This document shows positions 1-8,201 of a stretch of 64,000 nt of DNA, one piece after another (the first letter of the stretch is position 1; every line of letters starts with the position of its first letter). The notes under the pieces were generated by a model that was not told where the DNA came from, ran no database searches, and saw nothing but the letters and a program-made list of their open reading frames with translations. This stretch comes from Corynebacterium sp. MSK008 (GTDB taxonomy: Bacteria > Actinomycetota > Actinomycetes > Mycobacteriales > Mycobacteriaceae), in the NCBI RefSeq assembly GCF_030232585.1, contig NZ_JASPJX010000007.1, forward strand, positions 1-64,000, given 5' to 3'. The position numbers were made by a program, and so were the translations under genes.

Positions 1-360
1 GTTACTGGCGGTGGCCGCCCCTGTATTTCCCAGGGCCCACCATCAGCAAGCGTTACACCACACTAAGGGACGCAACCCGTAGAGGTACACGGAAAATCCA
101 CCTTTGTGGATCGGATCGGTGTTTCCTACGCACGAGGAATCGACTATAAGCAAAATATTTGTGGAGTCGAGCATGAGGTCGACTATGTGGAAACAAATGG
201 CCAGCACAAAACTGAGTCGTCTAAGACTGAATGTTCCATCGGCGCTTCTTGGGCTTGGTTCAATATAAAGCGCGATCTTAAAGATCAGTCGCAAGTATGC
301 GGCCGCTCTAAGGTTGACGGAGAATGGTCCAATAAGGCGTGTATCACGATTAAGAAGTAG
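1..360 (+). pseudogene. Small secreted-protein remnant, 5' end cut by window edge
   Basis: A reading frame open from 67 to 360 encodes a hydrophilic, tryptophan- and cysteine-containing tail ending CITIKK, which looks like the mature part of a small exported actinobacterial protein. The only start in that frame is a GTG at 106, without a convincing ribosome site. Upstream, a different frame over bases 2-60 reads LLAVAAPVFP, which looks like the end of a signal peptide but reaches a stop at 80-82. The simplest reading is an exported protein whose signal peptide and mature part are now in different frames, with the 5' end outside the window. It is followed 41 bases later by a small membrane protein, which could be an immunity or partner protein. 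I do not recognise the family. Confidence 0.4.
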
Positions 361-401
361 ACTGATCAATCTAAATCATTGGAAGGATCAGGTGAAAGAT
401 A

Positions 402-542
402 ATGGTTGTTATCGCGAGCTTAATAGCATCCTTGATTCCCATAATCCTGGTTGCATATGTAGTTCGGGCTATCTTCCGTAGTAAACCTGTTGAAAACAAG
501 AGCACGTTAATTGACGAGGCTAGGGAAACCAAGCGTAACTAA
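402..542 (+). CDS. 46-aa single-span membrane protein
   Basis: ATG at 402 is preceded by a purine-rich site (AGGTGAAAG). The product is 46 residues. Residues 3-25 are strongly hydrophobic (start MVVIASLIASLIPIILVAY), followed by a short charged tail rich in Lys, Glu and Arg, giving one membrane helix with a small hydrophilic end. It lies directly downstream of the secreted-protein remnant in the same direction and ends just before a strong hairpin, so the two form a natural transcription unit. Function is unknown; an accessory or immunity role for the exported neighbour is only inference. Confidence 0.55.
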   Translation: MVVIASLIASLIPIILVAYVVRAIFRSKPVENKSTLIDEARETKRN

Positions 543-560
543 AGTCTTGCGCGTATTTCC

Positions 561-609
561 TACGTAAAGCAGTGCCCCCGACTGTTGTTGGGGGGCACTG
601 CTTTACGTA
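561..609. terminator. Perfect 19-bp stem hairpin between convergent genes
   Basis: TACGTAAAGCAGTGCCCCC (561-579) is exactly complementary to 591-609 across an 11-base loop. It sits between the 46-aa gene and the convergent broken helix-turn-helix gene, so it probably ends transcription from both sides. No clean T-tract follows on either strand. Confidence 0.7.
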
Positions 610-631
610 GAGGGTATTGAGCTGAGAATCT

Positions 632-1121
632 TCATTTTTCGAGCCATTGGCTGAGGCGTTGTAGGGGGCTGTGCCTGTTGTTGGTGGGTTCTTGGGCTCG
701 GTTTCGGGGTCGGGGGGTTACTTCTTGGACGGTGAGTTGTTTTTGTGGGGTGATTTCTAGTGCGTGGATAGTTGTTTTGAGTGCTTCGATGGTGTCTTGT
801 TTGGCTTGGATGAGTTGCTGAGCCTGGTGCAGTTGTTGTTCGGCGTAGTGTGCGCGTTGTTTTTCTAGTTCTAGTGCGTGCACTAGATTTTGGTGGTCTT
901 GTGCGCTGGTTGCACTGGTGCGGGTTTCGGGGGTTGTGGGTGATGGTGTCGAGTCGTCCGCTGGTAATGAGGTCGCCGATGGGGATGTACCAGGTTCCTT
1001 GTTTTTGCTGGGCTCGGGGGAATTCTCCGCGTCCTTTCGCGCGGGGTGATGGTGGTTTGGCGACGCCGGTGAGCCTGGCTGCTTCAGCGATGGTGAGTAG
1101 TTGGTTGAGGCGGTCGTCCAT
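632..1121 (-). pseudogene. Helix-turn-helix protein with coiled-coil C-terminus, frameshifted
   Basis: On the minus strand the frame from 1121 gives an N-terminal DNA-binding helix-turn-helix of plasmid or excisionase type (MDDRLNQLLTIAEAARLTGV, then RGEFPRAQQKQGTWYIPIGD). The helical Gln/Glu/Lys-rich C-terminal half (ALELEKQRAHYAEQQLHQAQ, ending LSQWLEK) lies in the next frame and stops at 632. Three homopolymers explain the break. A TTT at 1056-1058 and a GGGG at 1043-1046 scramble the expected recognition helix as a -1/+1 pair, and a GGGGG at 929-933 shifts the frame into the C-terminal half. Correcting all three gives about 163 residues. Proteins of this architecture accompany plasmid replication genes in corynebacteria. 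It is either a decayed gene or a homopolymer sequencing artefact. Confidence 0.6.
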
Positions 1122-1295
1122 GTGTGCAATGGTAGTGGTGTAGTGCTGTGTACTAGTCGCACCATGCTGCCGCATGTGGTGTAGTGAGGTGGTGCATTAG
1201 GTGGTGCAGTGGGGTGTTTCGGGGTGTAGTCCGTGGTGTGTGGCTGTATGCTGGGGGAATAGGGGAGCCGAACATAGTATCCATTATCGGACATT

Positions 1296-1790
1296 TTATT
1301 CTGGACGGTCGTATTCTGAACCGAGTGGTTTTTCTCGATCGTCCTCGGGTGTTCTATACCCGGATTGATGCGCTCGGGTTGCCTTGTGCCAGTTGTCGAT
1401 CTGCTCTAGGTGTCGTGTGAGAACGTCAATGGCCTCGTCTGTGTGGTCGGTGAGGTAGTGAGTAAGGAGTAGCTCAACGATTTTTTGCTTCGTCAGTACC
1501 GCTGACTTATGTGTTGTGGGCCAGTTGCAAGATAAAAGGTTGATCAGATTGTAAAGCTCTGTGCTGATGTCGACTTTGAGTGTCGTTTTAGTGATGCTGC
1601 GGCTGTTGCGGAGCGAACTAACGTAGTTATCTATAGCGCCTGGTCGTGTCATGTTTTCGATTTTTTTATGGAACCAGGTCTGTATCCAGGCCCAGTCCTC
1701 ATTGCTCTCTTTGATCTCGCGTTTGGCTTGGGCTTCGGTGAGACCTTGTTGGGTGAGTAGGCGGATTCCATCACGGTGTTTTTTAGGCAT
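1296..1790 (-). CDS. 164-aa unidentified protein, possible ribbon-helix-helix core
   Basis: ATG at 1790 has an excellent ribosome site on the minus strand (AGGAGA, 8 bases upstream). The protein starts MPKKHRDGIRLLTQQGLTEA and is charged throughout, with no signal peptide or membrane helix. Around residues 70-112 a beta-like stretch (TLKVDIS) followed by two predicted helices resembles a ribbon-helix-helix DNA-binding fold, though too loosely for assignment. It lies upstream of and co-directional with the broken helix-turn-helix gene, so a plasmid-maintenance or element-regulation role is reasonable inference. I do not recognise the family. Confidence 0.5.
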   Translation of the reverse strand: MPKKHRDGIRLLTQQGLTEAQAKREIKESNEDWAWIQTWFHKKIENMTRPGAIDNYVSSLRNSRSITKTTLKVDISTELYNLINLLSCNWPTTHKSAVLTKQKIVELLLTHYLTDHTDEAIDVLTRHLEQIDNWHKATRAHQSGYRTPEDDREKPLGSEYDRPE

Positions 1791-2065
1791 AACAATCTCC
1801 TGTGTCGTAAATCACTCTACATTGGAAGTATAGGGGGTGCCTTAAGGCATGCGCGTACCTGTGTGCCCGAGGATTGTGGTTCCTGTTCAAATCTATTTTG
1901 GCCGGATAGCGTCGAATTTGTTGCTGAAGAGCAGCCTCCCATGATGATGTTTGATCGCTGAACGCGGGAGCTACAAGACAAATTGGGTCGCCTGAATCCC
2001 TCGATTCTGAGTCGAGCTCTCGATTCGAGGGGATAAGACGACCCCTAGCGAAAGGAGGTAGCGCA
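1791..2065. other. Intergenic divergent control region of the element genes
   Basis: No convincing gene is visible here. It separates the minus-strand 164-aa gene from the plus-strand element gene at 2066 and should hold both promoters. Just before 2066 is an imperfect inverted arrangement (GGGTCG near 1986, CGACCC near 2039, with CCCTCGATTC and GATTCGAGGG between), followed by an AAAGGAGG ribosome site. The folded leader could be regulatory. Confidence 0.4.
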
Positions 2066-2429
2066 ATGAGCGTCTACTCATTGAGTTTTCCTGGTAAGTA
2101 CGACCTGGTGTGCTTGCGCGACTCGCTGAGCCAAACCCCTGCCTATGAATACAAGGATGGCAAGCGCACTGATGAACAAAAGACAGACGCCAACGGCTGC
2201 CCGCTGTATCGAGTTGTTGGCGCGTTCCCGATCATTGCCAATCAGGTTTTCGAGGGTTGTGTCGTGCACACAACAAGCACGTTTAAAGACCAAGATGTAC
2301 AGATCGGACAACGCCTGTCGGCTCATGGAACACTAACGGTTCGTTCGAACGACTACGGTCTCGGTGGCACATACGTGTGCGCCTTGGATACCTCGAACGA
2401 GGGTAGGGAGCACCGCAAAATGAGCCAGC
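2066..2429 (+). pseudogene. Element protein, N-terminal part, interrupted by IS256-family insertion
   Basis: ATG at 2066 follows a strong AAAGGAGG site. Residues 1-121 include a characteristic stretch (KRTDEQKTDANGCPLYRV) that, to my recollection, is similar to small proteins encoded just upstream of FtsK/TraB-like translocases in actinobacterial integrative elements. The insertion falls after codon 121. Removing the insertion sequence and one 8-bp target copy joins this frame exactly to the open frame at 3879-4168, restoring a 217-aa protein. In the present sequence translation would instead run into the insertion sequence for a few residues and stop at 2455. Confidence 0.75.
2422..2429. repeat. 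Target-site duplication, left copy
   Basis: GAGCCAGC directly abuts the left end of the insertion sequence and is repeated exactly at 3871-3878. An 8-bp duplication is typical of IS256-family transposition. Confidence 0.9.
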
Positions 2430-3870
2430 GAGGGTGTCAGGAAGTTTGTGTGTGAGGCTCTGATCTAGAAGGAGTTTCACCGATAATGACTACGGTGTCA
2501 CCGAAGAAAAACCATGACCCGGCAAAGGTCAATGAGATCAGCGAGAAGCTGATGGAAAACCCTGAGCTCGCCAGCCTGATCAGCGAGCTGTCGACCTCGG
2601 CTGATGATGCAAGCGAGCTGGTCAAAGGCCTGCTACAGGCATCAATCAACGCTGGTCTGCAGGCGGAGATGGATGCGCACTTGGGCTATAGCCATTCCGA
2701 CCGCAAGACGAAAGCCCAGGTGGAAACCACACAGGGCAACAATCACCGCAACGGGTCGTACACCAAAACCGTCAACTCCGGGTACGGCGCGGTGGAAGTG
2801 ACCGTGCCCAGGGATCGTGCCGGCACGTTTACTCCCCGGATGGTGCCCAAGGGCGCACGCCGGCTCACAGAGCTCGACGACATGATCGTCTCGCTATACG
2901 CCGGCGGGATGACAGTGCGCGATATTCAGCACCACCTCGCGACCACCCTGGGGGTGGATATGAGCCCGGATACGATCAGCACCATTACCGATGCGGTGCT
3001 AGAGGAGGTCATGATCTGGCAAAACCGCCAACTCGACGAGTTTTACCCGGTGATATTCCTCGACGCGCTACGCGTGAGAATCCGTGACGGGCACCGCGTG
3101 GTCAACAAGTCCTGCTACATGGCGGTTGGTGTCGACATGGACGGCATCAAGCACATCCTGGGATTGTGGATCGCGGAAAATGAAGGCGCCGCATTCTGGG
3201 CATCGGTGTGCGCGGACCTGGCCAACCGTGGCGTCCAGGACGTGTTCATTGTGTGCTGCGACGGGCTCAAAGGCCTGCCGGAAGCTGTGGAGGCAACCTG
3301 GCCGAATTCCATGGTGCAGACCTGCATTGTGCACCTGATTCGGGCTGCGAACCGGTGGGTGTCGTATCAGGACCGCAAAGGTGTCTCCCGTGCGCTACGT
3401 GAGGTCTACACGGCTACTAACGAGGACACCGCACGTGCCAGCTTGGATGCGTTCGAGGCCAGTGAACTGGGCCGGAAATACCCGCAGTCGGTCAAAGTCT
3501 GGCGCGACGCTTGGGAGCGGTTCGTGCCGTTTCTGCAGTTTCCGCCGGCGGCACGCCGGGTGCTCTACACCACCAATTCAATCGAGTCGCTCAATGCTGA
3601 ACTGCGGAAAGCTACCCGCAACAGGGGCCAGTTCCCGAACGATACGGCGGCGCTGAAGACGCTGTGGTTGATGATCTGCAATATCGAAGACAAGCGCGCT
3701 GCGCAGCGAGCGAAGAAAGCGAAGCGCGACGTTGAGTGCAACGGCTATATTGAAGGAGCGAAAGCCACCGGGTGGAAACAAGCCATCAACCAACTAGCCG
3801 TGGCTTACCCCGACCGATTCGCGGACTACTTGTAAACCAAGCCCCCGCACACAAAGAATCGGACACCCTC
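2430..3870 (+). mobile_element. Complete IS256-family insertion sequence (1441 bp)
   Basis: The element is bounded by 23-bp terminal inverted repeats at 2430-2452 and 3848-3870. They share the outer nine bases (GAGGGTGTC) and inner six (TGTGTG), with 18 of 23 positions matching, and are flanked by a perfect 8-bp duplication. It carries one intact transposase gene. All parts needed for mobility look present, and the perfect duplication suggests a recent insertion. Confidence 0.93.
2486..3835 (+). CDS. IS256-family (Mutator-type) transposase
   Basis: A 449-aa DDE transposase with AAGGAG 13 bases before ATG 2486. The N-terminal part carries the helical DNA-binding region (about residues 25-110, with a HLGY motif near residue 67). 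The catalytic core follows: first Asp in FLDALRVRIRD, second Asp in VCCDGLKGL with the downstream CIVHL typical of the Mutator/IS256 superfamily, and the catalytic Glu in TTNSIESLNAELRK. Length and order match the family and the gene is uninterrupted. It acts on the 23-bp ends described for the element. Such elements often occur in several copies per corynebacterial genome. Confidence 0.95.
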   Translation: MTTVSPKKNHDPAKVNEISEKLMENPELASLISELSTSADDASELVKGLLQASINAGLQAEMDAHLGYSHSDRKTKAQVETTQGNNHRNGSYTKTVNSGYGAVEVTVPRDRAGTFTPRMVPKGARRLTELDDMIVSLYAGGMTVRDIQHHLATTLGVDMSPDTISTITDAVLEEVMIWQNRQLDEFYPVIFLDALRVRIRDGHRVVNKSCYMAVGVDMDGIKHILGLWIAENEGAAFWASVCADLANRGVQDVFIVCCDGLKGLPEAVEATWPNSMVQTCIVHLIRAANRWVSYQDRKGVSRALREVYTATNEDTARASLDAFEASELGRKYPQSVKVWRDAWERFVPFLQFPPAARRVLYTTNSIESLNAELRKATRNRGQFPNDTAALKTLWLMICNIEDKRAAQRAKKAKRDVECNGYIEGAKATGWKQAINQLAVAYPDRFADYL

Positions 3871-3878
3871 GAGCCAGC
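3871..3878. repeat. Target-site duplication, right copy
   Basis: GAGCCAGC immediately after the right terminal repeat, identical to 2422-2429. Confidence 0.9.
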
Positions 3879-4168
3879 TACTCTACATGCAAGACATCCC
3901 CGACAGCAGTGCCGACCTGCGCGAAGGATTGACTGACCCGCTGGAGTTCTGGCGGACACAGCTTGATTTCTATGACCCGGAAAGCATGCTACTCCCGGAG
4001 AACCGGGTCGCGACGATCAATGAGCTCGAGCGCATCGACTCGTCCGGCAGCCTGTCGGTCCTGGCCTCATTCGCGAAGCGGTCCATGGATGCCGCCGGCA
4101 TGGACGAAGATCTGCAGGAGGGACTCGACTCCATCGTTTTTGCTGCTGATCGATCGCGGGGGCAGTGA
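3879..4168 (+). pseudogene. Element protein, C-terminal part, downstream of the insertion
   Basis: This 97-codon stretch has no start of its own that makes sense (first Met at 3887 lacks a ribosome site) but continues the frame of 2066-2429 exactly once the insertion and one target copy are removed. It is acidic and helical (for example LREGLTDPLEFWRTQLDFYD), with no membrane segment. Its stop TGA overlaps the GTG of the next small gene, showing that the original operon was translationally coupled. Confidence 0.7.
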
Positions 4169-4296
4169 GTGTCACGATCCCGGTGACTGAAACGCAGGCC
4201 GCTCTCGACCACATCCAGGAGATGGTGGTCGAGGCGGCTATTGCTTCAGTAGGAGCCGTTGTCGTCGGGGGCGTGGTGTGGGCAGCTGTGTCCTGA
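4165..4296 (+). CDS. 43-aa small membrane-associated element protein
   Basis: GTG at 4165 overlaps the preceding stop in the pattern GTGA, the usual sign of coupled translation. The 43-residue product has a short N-terminal hydrophilic part (MSVTIPVTETQAALDHIQEM) and a hydrophobic C-terminal segment of about 20 residues (ASVGAVVVGGVVWAAVS) that could form a membrane helix. Similar short proteins occur next to transfer genes in actinobacterial conjugative elements; this assignment is inference from context and size. Confidence 0.5.
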   Translation: MSVTIPVTETQAALDHIQEMVVEAAIASVGAVVVGGVVWAAVS

Positions 4297-4482
4297 GCAT
4301 GGTGGCGCTGGTGGTTCGGTGACAACAGTGCAGCACGTCGGGTACACCTTCGTAGGAAGGAACTGAGCGAGGCGTTCGGCACGACCTTTACCCGGGTGCG
4401 CCGCGATGGTCGCATGGCGATTGCTCCACGCGATACAAAGCGTTTTAATTGCCGGCGCGCTCTACCCCTCGCGGATGCCTAG
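4297..4482 (+). other. Open frame continuing in phase after the 43-aa gene; possible truncated translocase start
   Basis: Directly after the TGA at 4294-4296 the same frame stays open for 61 codons to TAG 4480-4482, reading AWWRWWFGDNSAARRVHLRR and on. The Trp/Arg-rich beginning resembles the start of FtsK/TraB-like DNA translocases, which commonly follow such small genes, but no clear start codon is visible and the frame runs into the 3' end of the convergent core helicase. It is probably the stump left by a deletion that ended the mobile region. Confidence 0.3.
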
Positions 4483-7014
4483 CGAGGAGAGCCGCACTTC
4501 ACCTGCCTCGTCGGAGGCGTCCAGATCCACAACACCGTGCAGCTGGAACGCGTTGTCCCCCTCGGGGTCCTTGATAATTTGGGTGACCCTCCACGCTCGG
4601 CCGGCAGAGTCCTCCAGCCGGAAGAACTCCGGGCCGCGCGCGTCGGGGCCCAGGTCCACATCCGTGTATTCGTCGAAGTAGTCGTCCATTGCAGCTGGCC
4701 AGTCCACCCGCGCGTCCGGCTCCAGGTAGCCCAGCATGTCCTCCAGCTGGTCCTCCTTCTCGTACGCGAAAAGTTCCACTAGGCGGAAAAAATAGTTGCG
4801 CACCATGATGGTGAAGGCGCGGCGGTTGGCGGTGAGCGCCGTGGGGTCTTCCACACCGAACGCGAGCTCGCGGTCGATGGTGTCTTGACTCACGGGCTGG
4901 TCGTCGCCGGTCATGTGCGCCCATTCGTCGATGAGCGACGAGTCGACCTGTCGGATCAACTCGCCGAGCCACACGACGATGTCCTCAAGATCATCGTTCA
5001 TGTAGGTGTCCGGGATGGAATAGGAAAGGGTGCGCCACGCATCGGTGAGGTAGCGCAGCACCACGCCCTCCGAGCGGGCCAGACCATAGGTGGCGATGAG
5101 GTCCGAAAACGTCATCGCGTGCTCGATCATGTCGCGCACAACCGATTTCGGCGACAGCTCGAATTCTTTCGCCCACGGATTGCCTTCCGTGAAGGTGGCG
5201 AACGCCTCCTCTAGTTCGTCAGCAAGCGGCTTGGGGTAGGTGACGTCCTCAATGATGGCCATCCGCTCCGTATAGTCCACCCCCTCTGCTTTCAGAGCGG
5301 CGATCTCTTCGCCGCGAGCCGCTGTTTGCTGGGCTTGGAGCAGCTGTCTCGGGTCGTCCAGAATCGCCTCGAACGTTGAGATGACGTCGAGGGTGTACGC
5401 GTCCGACTCAGGGTCGAGCAACGTGAGGAACGCCAATGCGAAGGGGGACAGCGGCTGGTTCAGCGCGAAGTCGCGGTCCAGCTCCTGGGTGAGCGTGTAC
5501 GGGCGGAACGCGGGCGAGTCTGGCGTGCGCTCGACTACCCCGGCGTTGATCAAGCCGCGGAACAGGTTCACGGCCTGGATGATGTCGCGGTTCTGCTTCG
5601 CGCGCGGGTCATGGTTCGTTCGCAGCAAGTGACGCATGTGCTCGTAGCCGTCACCCGGGCGGGCCACCACGTTGAGCAGCATGGAGTTGGATACCTTGAA
5701 CTGGCTGGTCAGCTCCTCCGGCTCGGCCACCTTCAGGCGCTCGAAGGTCTTCTCGGACCAGGACACTTCGCCGTCGCGGGCGGACTTCTTGCGGATTTTC
5801 TTCAGCTTCTTCGGATCGTCGCCCGCCTTGCGGCGCAGCTTCACGTTCTCGATCTCGTGCTCCGGCGCTTCGACTACGACGGTGCCCTCGGTGTCGTAGC
5901 CTGCGCGGCCCGCGCGCCCGGCGATCTGGTGGAACTCGCGGGACTTCAAAATGCGCTGGCGGGTGCCGTCAAACTTAGCCAAGCCGGTAATCAGGACCGT
6001 GCGGATCGGCACGTTAATGCCCACGCCCAGGGTGTCGGTGCCACAGATGACTTTCAGAAGTCCGGTTTGGGAGAGCCGCTCCACCAGGCGGCGGTACTTC
6101 GGCAGCATGCCGGCGTGGTGCACGCCGATGCCGCGACGGACCAGCTTGGACAGGGTTTTGCCGAAGGTCGTCGTAAAGCGAAAGTCCCCGATTTCCTCCG
6201 CAATGCGCTGCTTTTCCGCGGGCGTGATGATGTTCATGCTCGTCAACGCCTGAGCTCGCTCCGTGGCCTCGCGCTGGGAAAAGTGCACGACATAGATTGG
6301 CGCCTTGTTGTCCTCCAGCAGCTCCTCGATGGTCTCGTGCACGGGGGAGAACACGTAGTGGAAATCAAGCGGCACCGGCCGCTCCGCGCCGCCGACGTAC
6401 GTGGTCTTGCGGCCCGTGCGTTCAGTGAGGTCCTTTTCCAACCAGGCAGTATCGCCCAACGTGGCGGACATGAGCAGAAACTGCGCTTTTGGCAGCTCCA
6501 GCAGCGGCACCTGCCACGCCCAGCCGCGCTCCGGCTCCGAGTAGTAGTGGAACTCGTCCATCACCACCTGGTCAATCTTGGCGTCCTTGCCTTCTCGTAG
6601 CGCAATGTTGGCCACGATCTCGGCGGTAGCGGCGATGATCGGGGCGTTCGAGTTCACGGTCGCGTCGCCCGTCATCATGCCGACGTTCTCCGCGCCGAAA
6701 ATCTCGCACAAAGCGAAGAATTTCTCGCTCACCAACGCCTTAATTGGTGCGGTGTAAAACGAGCGCTGACCGCGCGCCATCGCGATGAAGTGCGCGGCGT
6801 TGGCAACCATCGACTTCCCCGAGCCGGTTGGTGTGGCCAAGATGACGTTGTCGCCCGCAAGCAGCGCGAGCGATGCCTCCTCCTGCGCCGGATACAGCGA
6901 GATGCCGCGGGAGGTCGTCCACGAGTTGAACGAGTCCCACACGGCATCCTCGAACAGCGATTCGGGGGCCTGCGCAATATCTTCAAGCAAATCGGTCAGC
7001 ATCACAGCATTCAC
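4462..7014 (-). CDS. DEAD/DEAH-box helicase with DUF3516 C-terminal region
   Basis: An 850-aa superfamily 2 helicase. Visible motifs are ATPTGSGKS (Walker A, residues 60-68), DEFH (motif II, 153-156), MSAT (motif III, about 182-185), a GTDTLGVGINVP segment near 326-337 and QIAGRAGRAG (motif VI, 364-373). The long helical C-terminal part corresponds to the actinobacterial DUF3516 module. Family members are Ski2/Mtr4-like RNA helicases by architecture; the substrate here is not known. It is the first core gene beyond the mobile region and sits 21 bases downstream of the PAC2 gene in the same direction, probably in one operon. Several start codons are close together (GTG/ATG within the first five codons); the longest is used. 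Confidence 0.92.
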   Translation of the reverse strand: MNAVMLTDLLEDIAQAPESLFEDAVWDSFNSWTTSRGISLYPAQEEASLALLAGDNVILATPTGSGKSMVANAAHFIAMARGQRSFYTAPIKALVSEKFFALCEIFGAENVGMMTGDATVNSNAPIIAATAEIVANIALREGKDAKIDQVVMDEFHYYSEPERGWAWQVPLLELPKAQFLLMSATLGDTAWLEKDLTERTGRKTTYVGGAERPVPLDFHYVFSPVHETIEELLEDNKAPIYVVHFSQREATERAQALTSMNIITPAEKQRIAEEIGDFRFTTTFGKTLSKLVRRGIGVHHAGMLPKYRRLVERLSQTGLLKVICGTDTLGVGINVPIRTVLITGLAKFDGTRQRILKSREFHQIAGRAGRAGYDTEGTVVVEAPEHEIENVKLRRKAGDDPKKLKKIRKKSARDGEVSWSEKTFERLKVAEPEELTSQFKVSNSMLLNVVARPGDGYEHMRHLLRTNHDPRAKQNRDIIQAVNLFRGLINAGVVERTPDSPAFRPYTLTQELDRDFALNQPLSPFALAFLTLLDPESDAYTLDVISTFEAILDDPRQLLQAQQTAARGEEIAALKAEGVDYTERMAIIEDVTYPKPLADELEEAFATFTEGNPWAKEFELSPKSVVRDMIEHAMTFSDLIATYGLARSEGVVLRYLTDAWRTLSYSIPDTYMNDDLEDIVVWLGELIRQVDSSLIDEWAHMTGDDQPVSQDTIDRELAFGVEDPTALTANRRAFTIMVRNYFFRLVELFAYEKEDQLEDMLGYLEPDARVDWPAAMDDYFDEYTDVDLGPDARGPEFFRLEDSAGRAWRVTQIIKDPEGDNAFQLHGVVDLDASDEAGEVRLSSLGIREG

Positions 7015-7035
7015 CGTAGCCGACCGGCCGACACA

Positions 7036-8121
7036 CTAACGGGGGTCGTCGCCGTCCCCGTCGGGAGTGTCGTCACCGGGGAAATCCCCTTGGTCGTCGT
7101 CACGCGAACGCTCGGGCGCAGACGGATCGATGAAGAAATGATCGCGCAAACGCTGATCAGTCTCCTCGCTGTGGGGGAGGCTGCGCTGCTCGTTGCGGTC
7201 CCGGTCCTCGATGGCGGTGAGGTAGTTCTCAAACGCTTCGCTGATTTCCTCGCCGCTGGGCATCTGCGCCTCGCCCGGCATCATCGCCTGTGGGTGGCGG
7301 TCGCGGTATTCCTGCATCTCACGGTCGTAGTGCTCCTCCAAAGCCTGCACGACGTTCGTGATCTCATCCGAGTTGTGTGTCTGCTCCGCGAGCTGCTGCG
7401 ACACTCGCCGCATATCCGACTCGAGGGAGCGCAGCGGAAACTGCAGCTTCGTGGAATCTTCCACGGACTGCAGCAGCTGGAACGTCGCGTGCGGGTACGG
7501 CGAGGCGGCCACGTAGTGCGGCACGTGCGCGGTGTATCCGGCAACAGGGCGGCCGCGCTTGTGCAGCTCCCGCTCGATGAAGACCGAAGCAGAGCCCGGC
7601 ACGCTGACCATCCCGTCGAAGGTGAACATGGAGCCGACCAACTCGCGGTCGTTGCCGTGGGCGGAAACCACCAGCGGGCGTGTGTGCGGGGCGCCCATCG
7701 GAGCCGCGTACAGGCAGATGGTCTTGCTCACGTCGAACTGGTCGGCGAGATCCGCCACCGCACTACTAAACGCTTCCCAGCGCAGGTCCGGCTCCGGACC
7801 GGAAAGCAGGAGGAAAGACTGGCCGTTGCCGTCGCGCACAACGCGCATGTCCAGCTGCAAATCCGCAACATCAGTAATTTCAGCGTGCGCTAACGTCACC
7901 GTTGGCCGCCGGGAGCGGTAATCAATCAGCTCATCGTTGCTAAACGTCGCCACCGTTCTCGACTCCAGCGCGGCCTTGAGGTGGTCCGCTGCAGACTCGA
8001 CGGCGTGGCCCGCATCGGCGTAACCATGCATGGCGACGATAAGGGCAGGGCCGTTCTGCGACTCCCCGCTCACCTGCGGGGCTGGGTACTCAAGTTCGTA
8101 CATGCGACGTTCCTGCGTCAT
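7036..8121 (-). CDS. PAC2-family protein
   Basis: A 361-aa protein of the PAC2 (proteasome assembly chaperone 2-like) family, common in Actinobacteria including those lacking a proteasome. Start ATG 8121 is chosen because AGGAGG lies 9 bases upstream on the minus strand and the family core begins at MYELEYPAP six residues later; the longer frame to 8178 has no ribosome site. The N-terminal two-thirds is the alpha/beta PAC2 fold (ALIVAMHGYADAG near the start, TICLYAAPMGAPH in the middle). The C-terminus is strongly acidic and probably disordered. The gene is followed by the DUF3516 helicase and is divergent from the DUF4192 gene. The molecular role is unknown. Confidence 0.88.
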   Translation of the reverse strand: MTQERRMYELEYPAPQVSGESQNGPALIVAMHGYADAGHAVESAADHLKAALESRTVATFSNDELIDYRSRRPTVTLAHAEITDVADLQLDMRVVRDGNGQSFLLLSGPEPDLRWEAFSSAVADLADQFDVSKTICLYAAPMGAPHTRPLVVSAHGNDRELVGSMFTFDGMVSVPGSASVFIERELHKRGRPVAGYTAHVPHYVAASPYPHATFQLLQSVEDSTKLQFPLRSLESDMRRVSQQLAEQTHNSDEITNVVQALEEHYDREMQEYRDRHPQAMMPGEAQMPSGEEISEAFENYLTAIEDRDRNEQRSLPHSEETDQRLRDHFFIDPSAPERSRDDDQGDFPGDDTPDGDGDDPR

Positions 8122-8167
8122 GGTCCTCGGCCTCCTGATGTTGTTCGCCTTGACGGCTGTTGTGCTC

Positions 8168-8201
8168 CACCAACACAACGGTTGGTGTCGCGGAATATTC
8201 C
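8168..8201. promoter_or_regulatory. Operator-like dyads in the PAC2/DUF4192 divergent region
   Basis: CACCAAC (8168-8174) and GTTGGTG (8181-8187) form a perfect 7-bp dyad with a 6-base centre, followed by a 10-bp palindrome GGAATATTCC at 8192-8201. Both lie between two divergent starts, where a repressor site would be expected. The binding protein is unknown. Confidence 0.35.

Noticed and set aside
1850..1925. tRNA-like 3' segment (CCTGTTCAAATCTA) that might mark an attachment site
   Set aside because: No acceptor or anticodon arm can be folded around it and no second copy was found in the window.
5611..6600. 329-codon plus-strand frame inside the DUF3516 helicase gene
   Set aside because: Composition (Arg/His/Leu/Ala-rich) and complete overlap with a well-supported helicase show it is a shadow.
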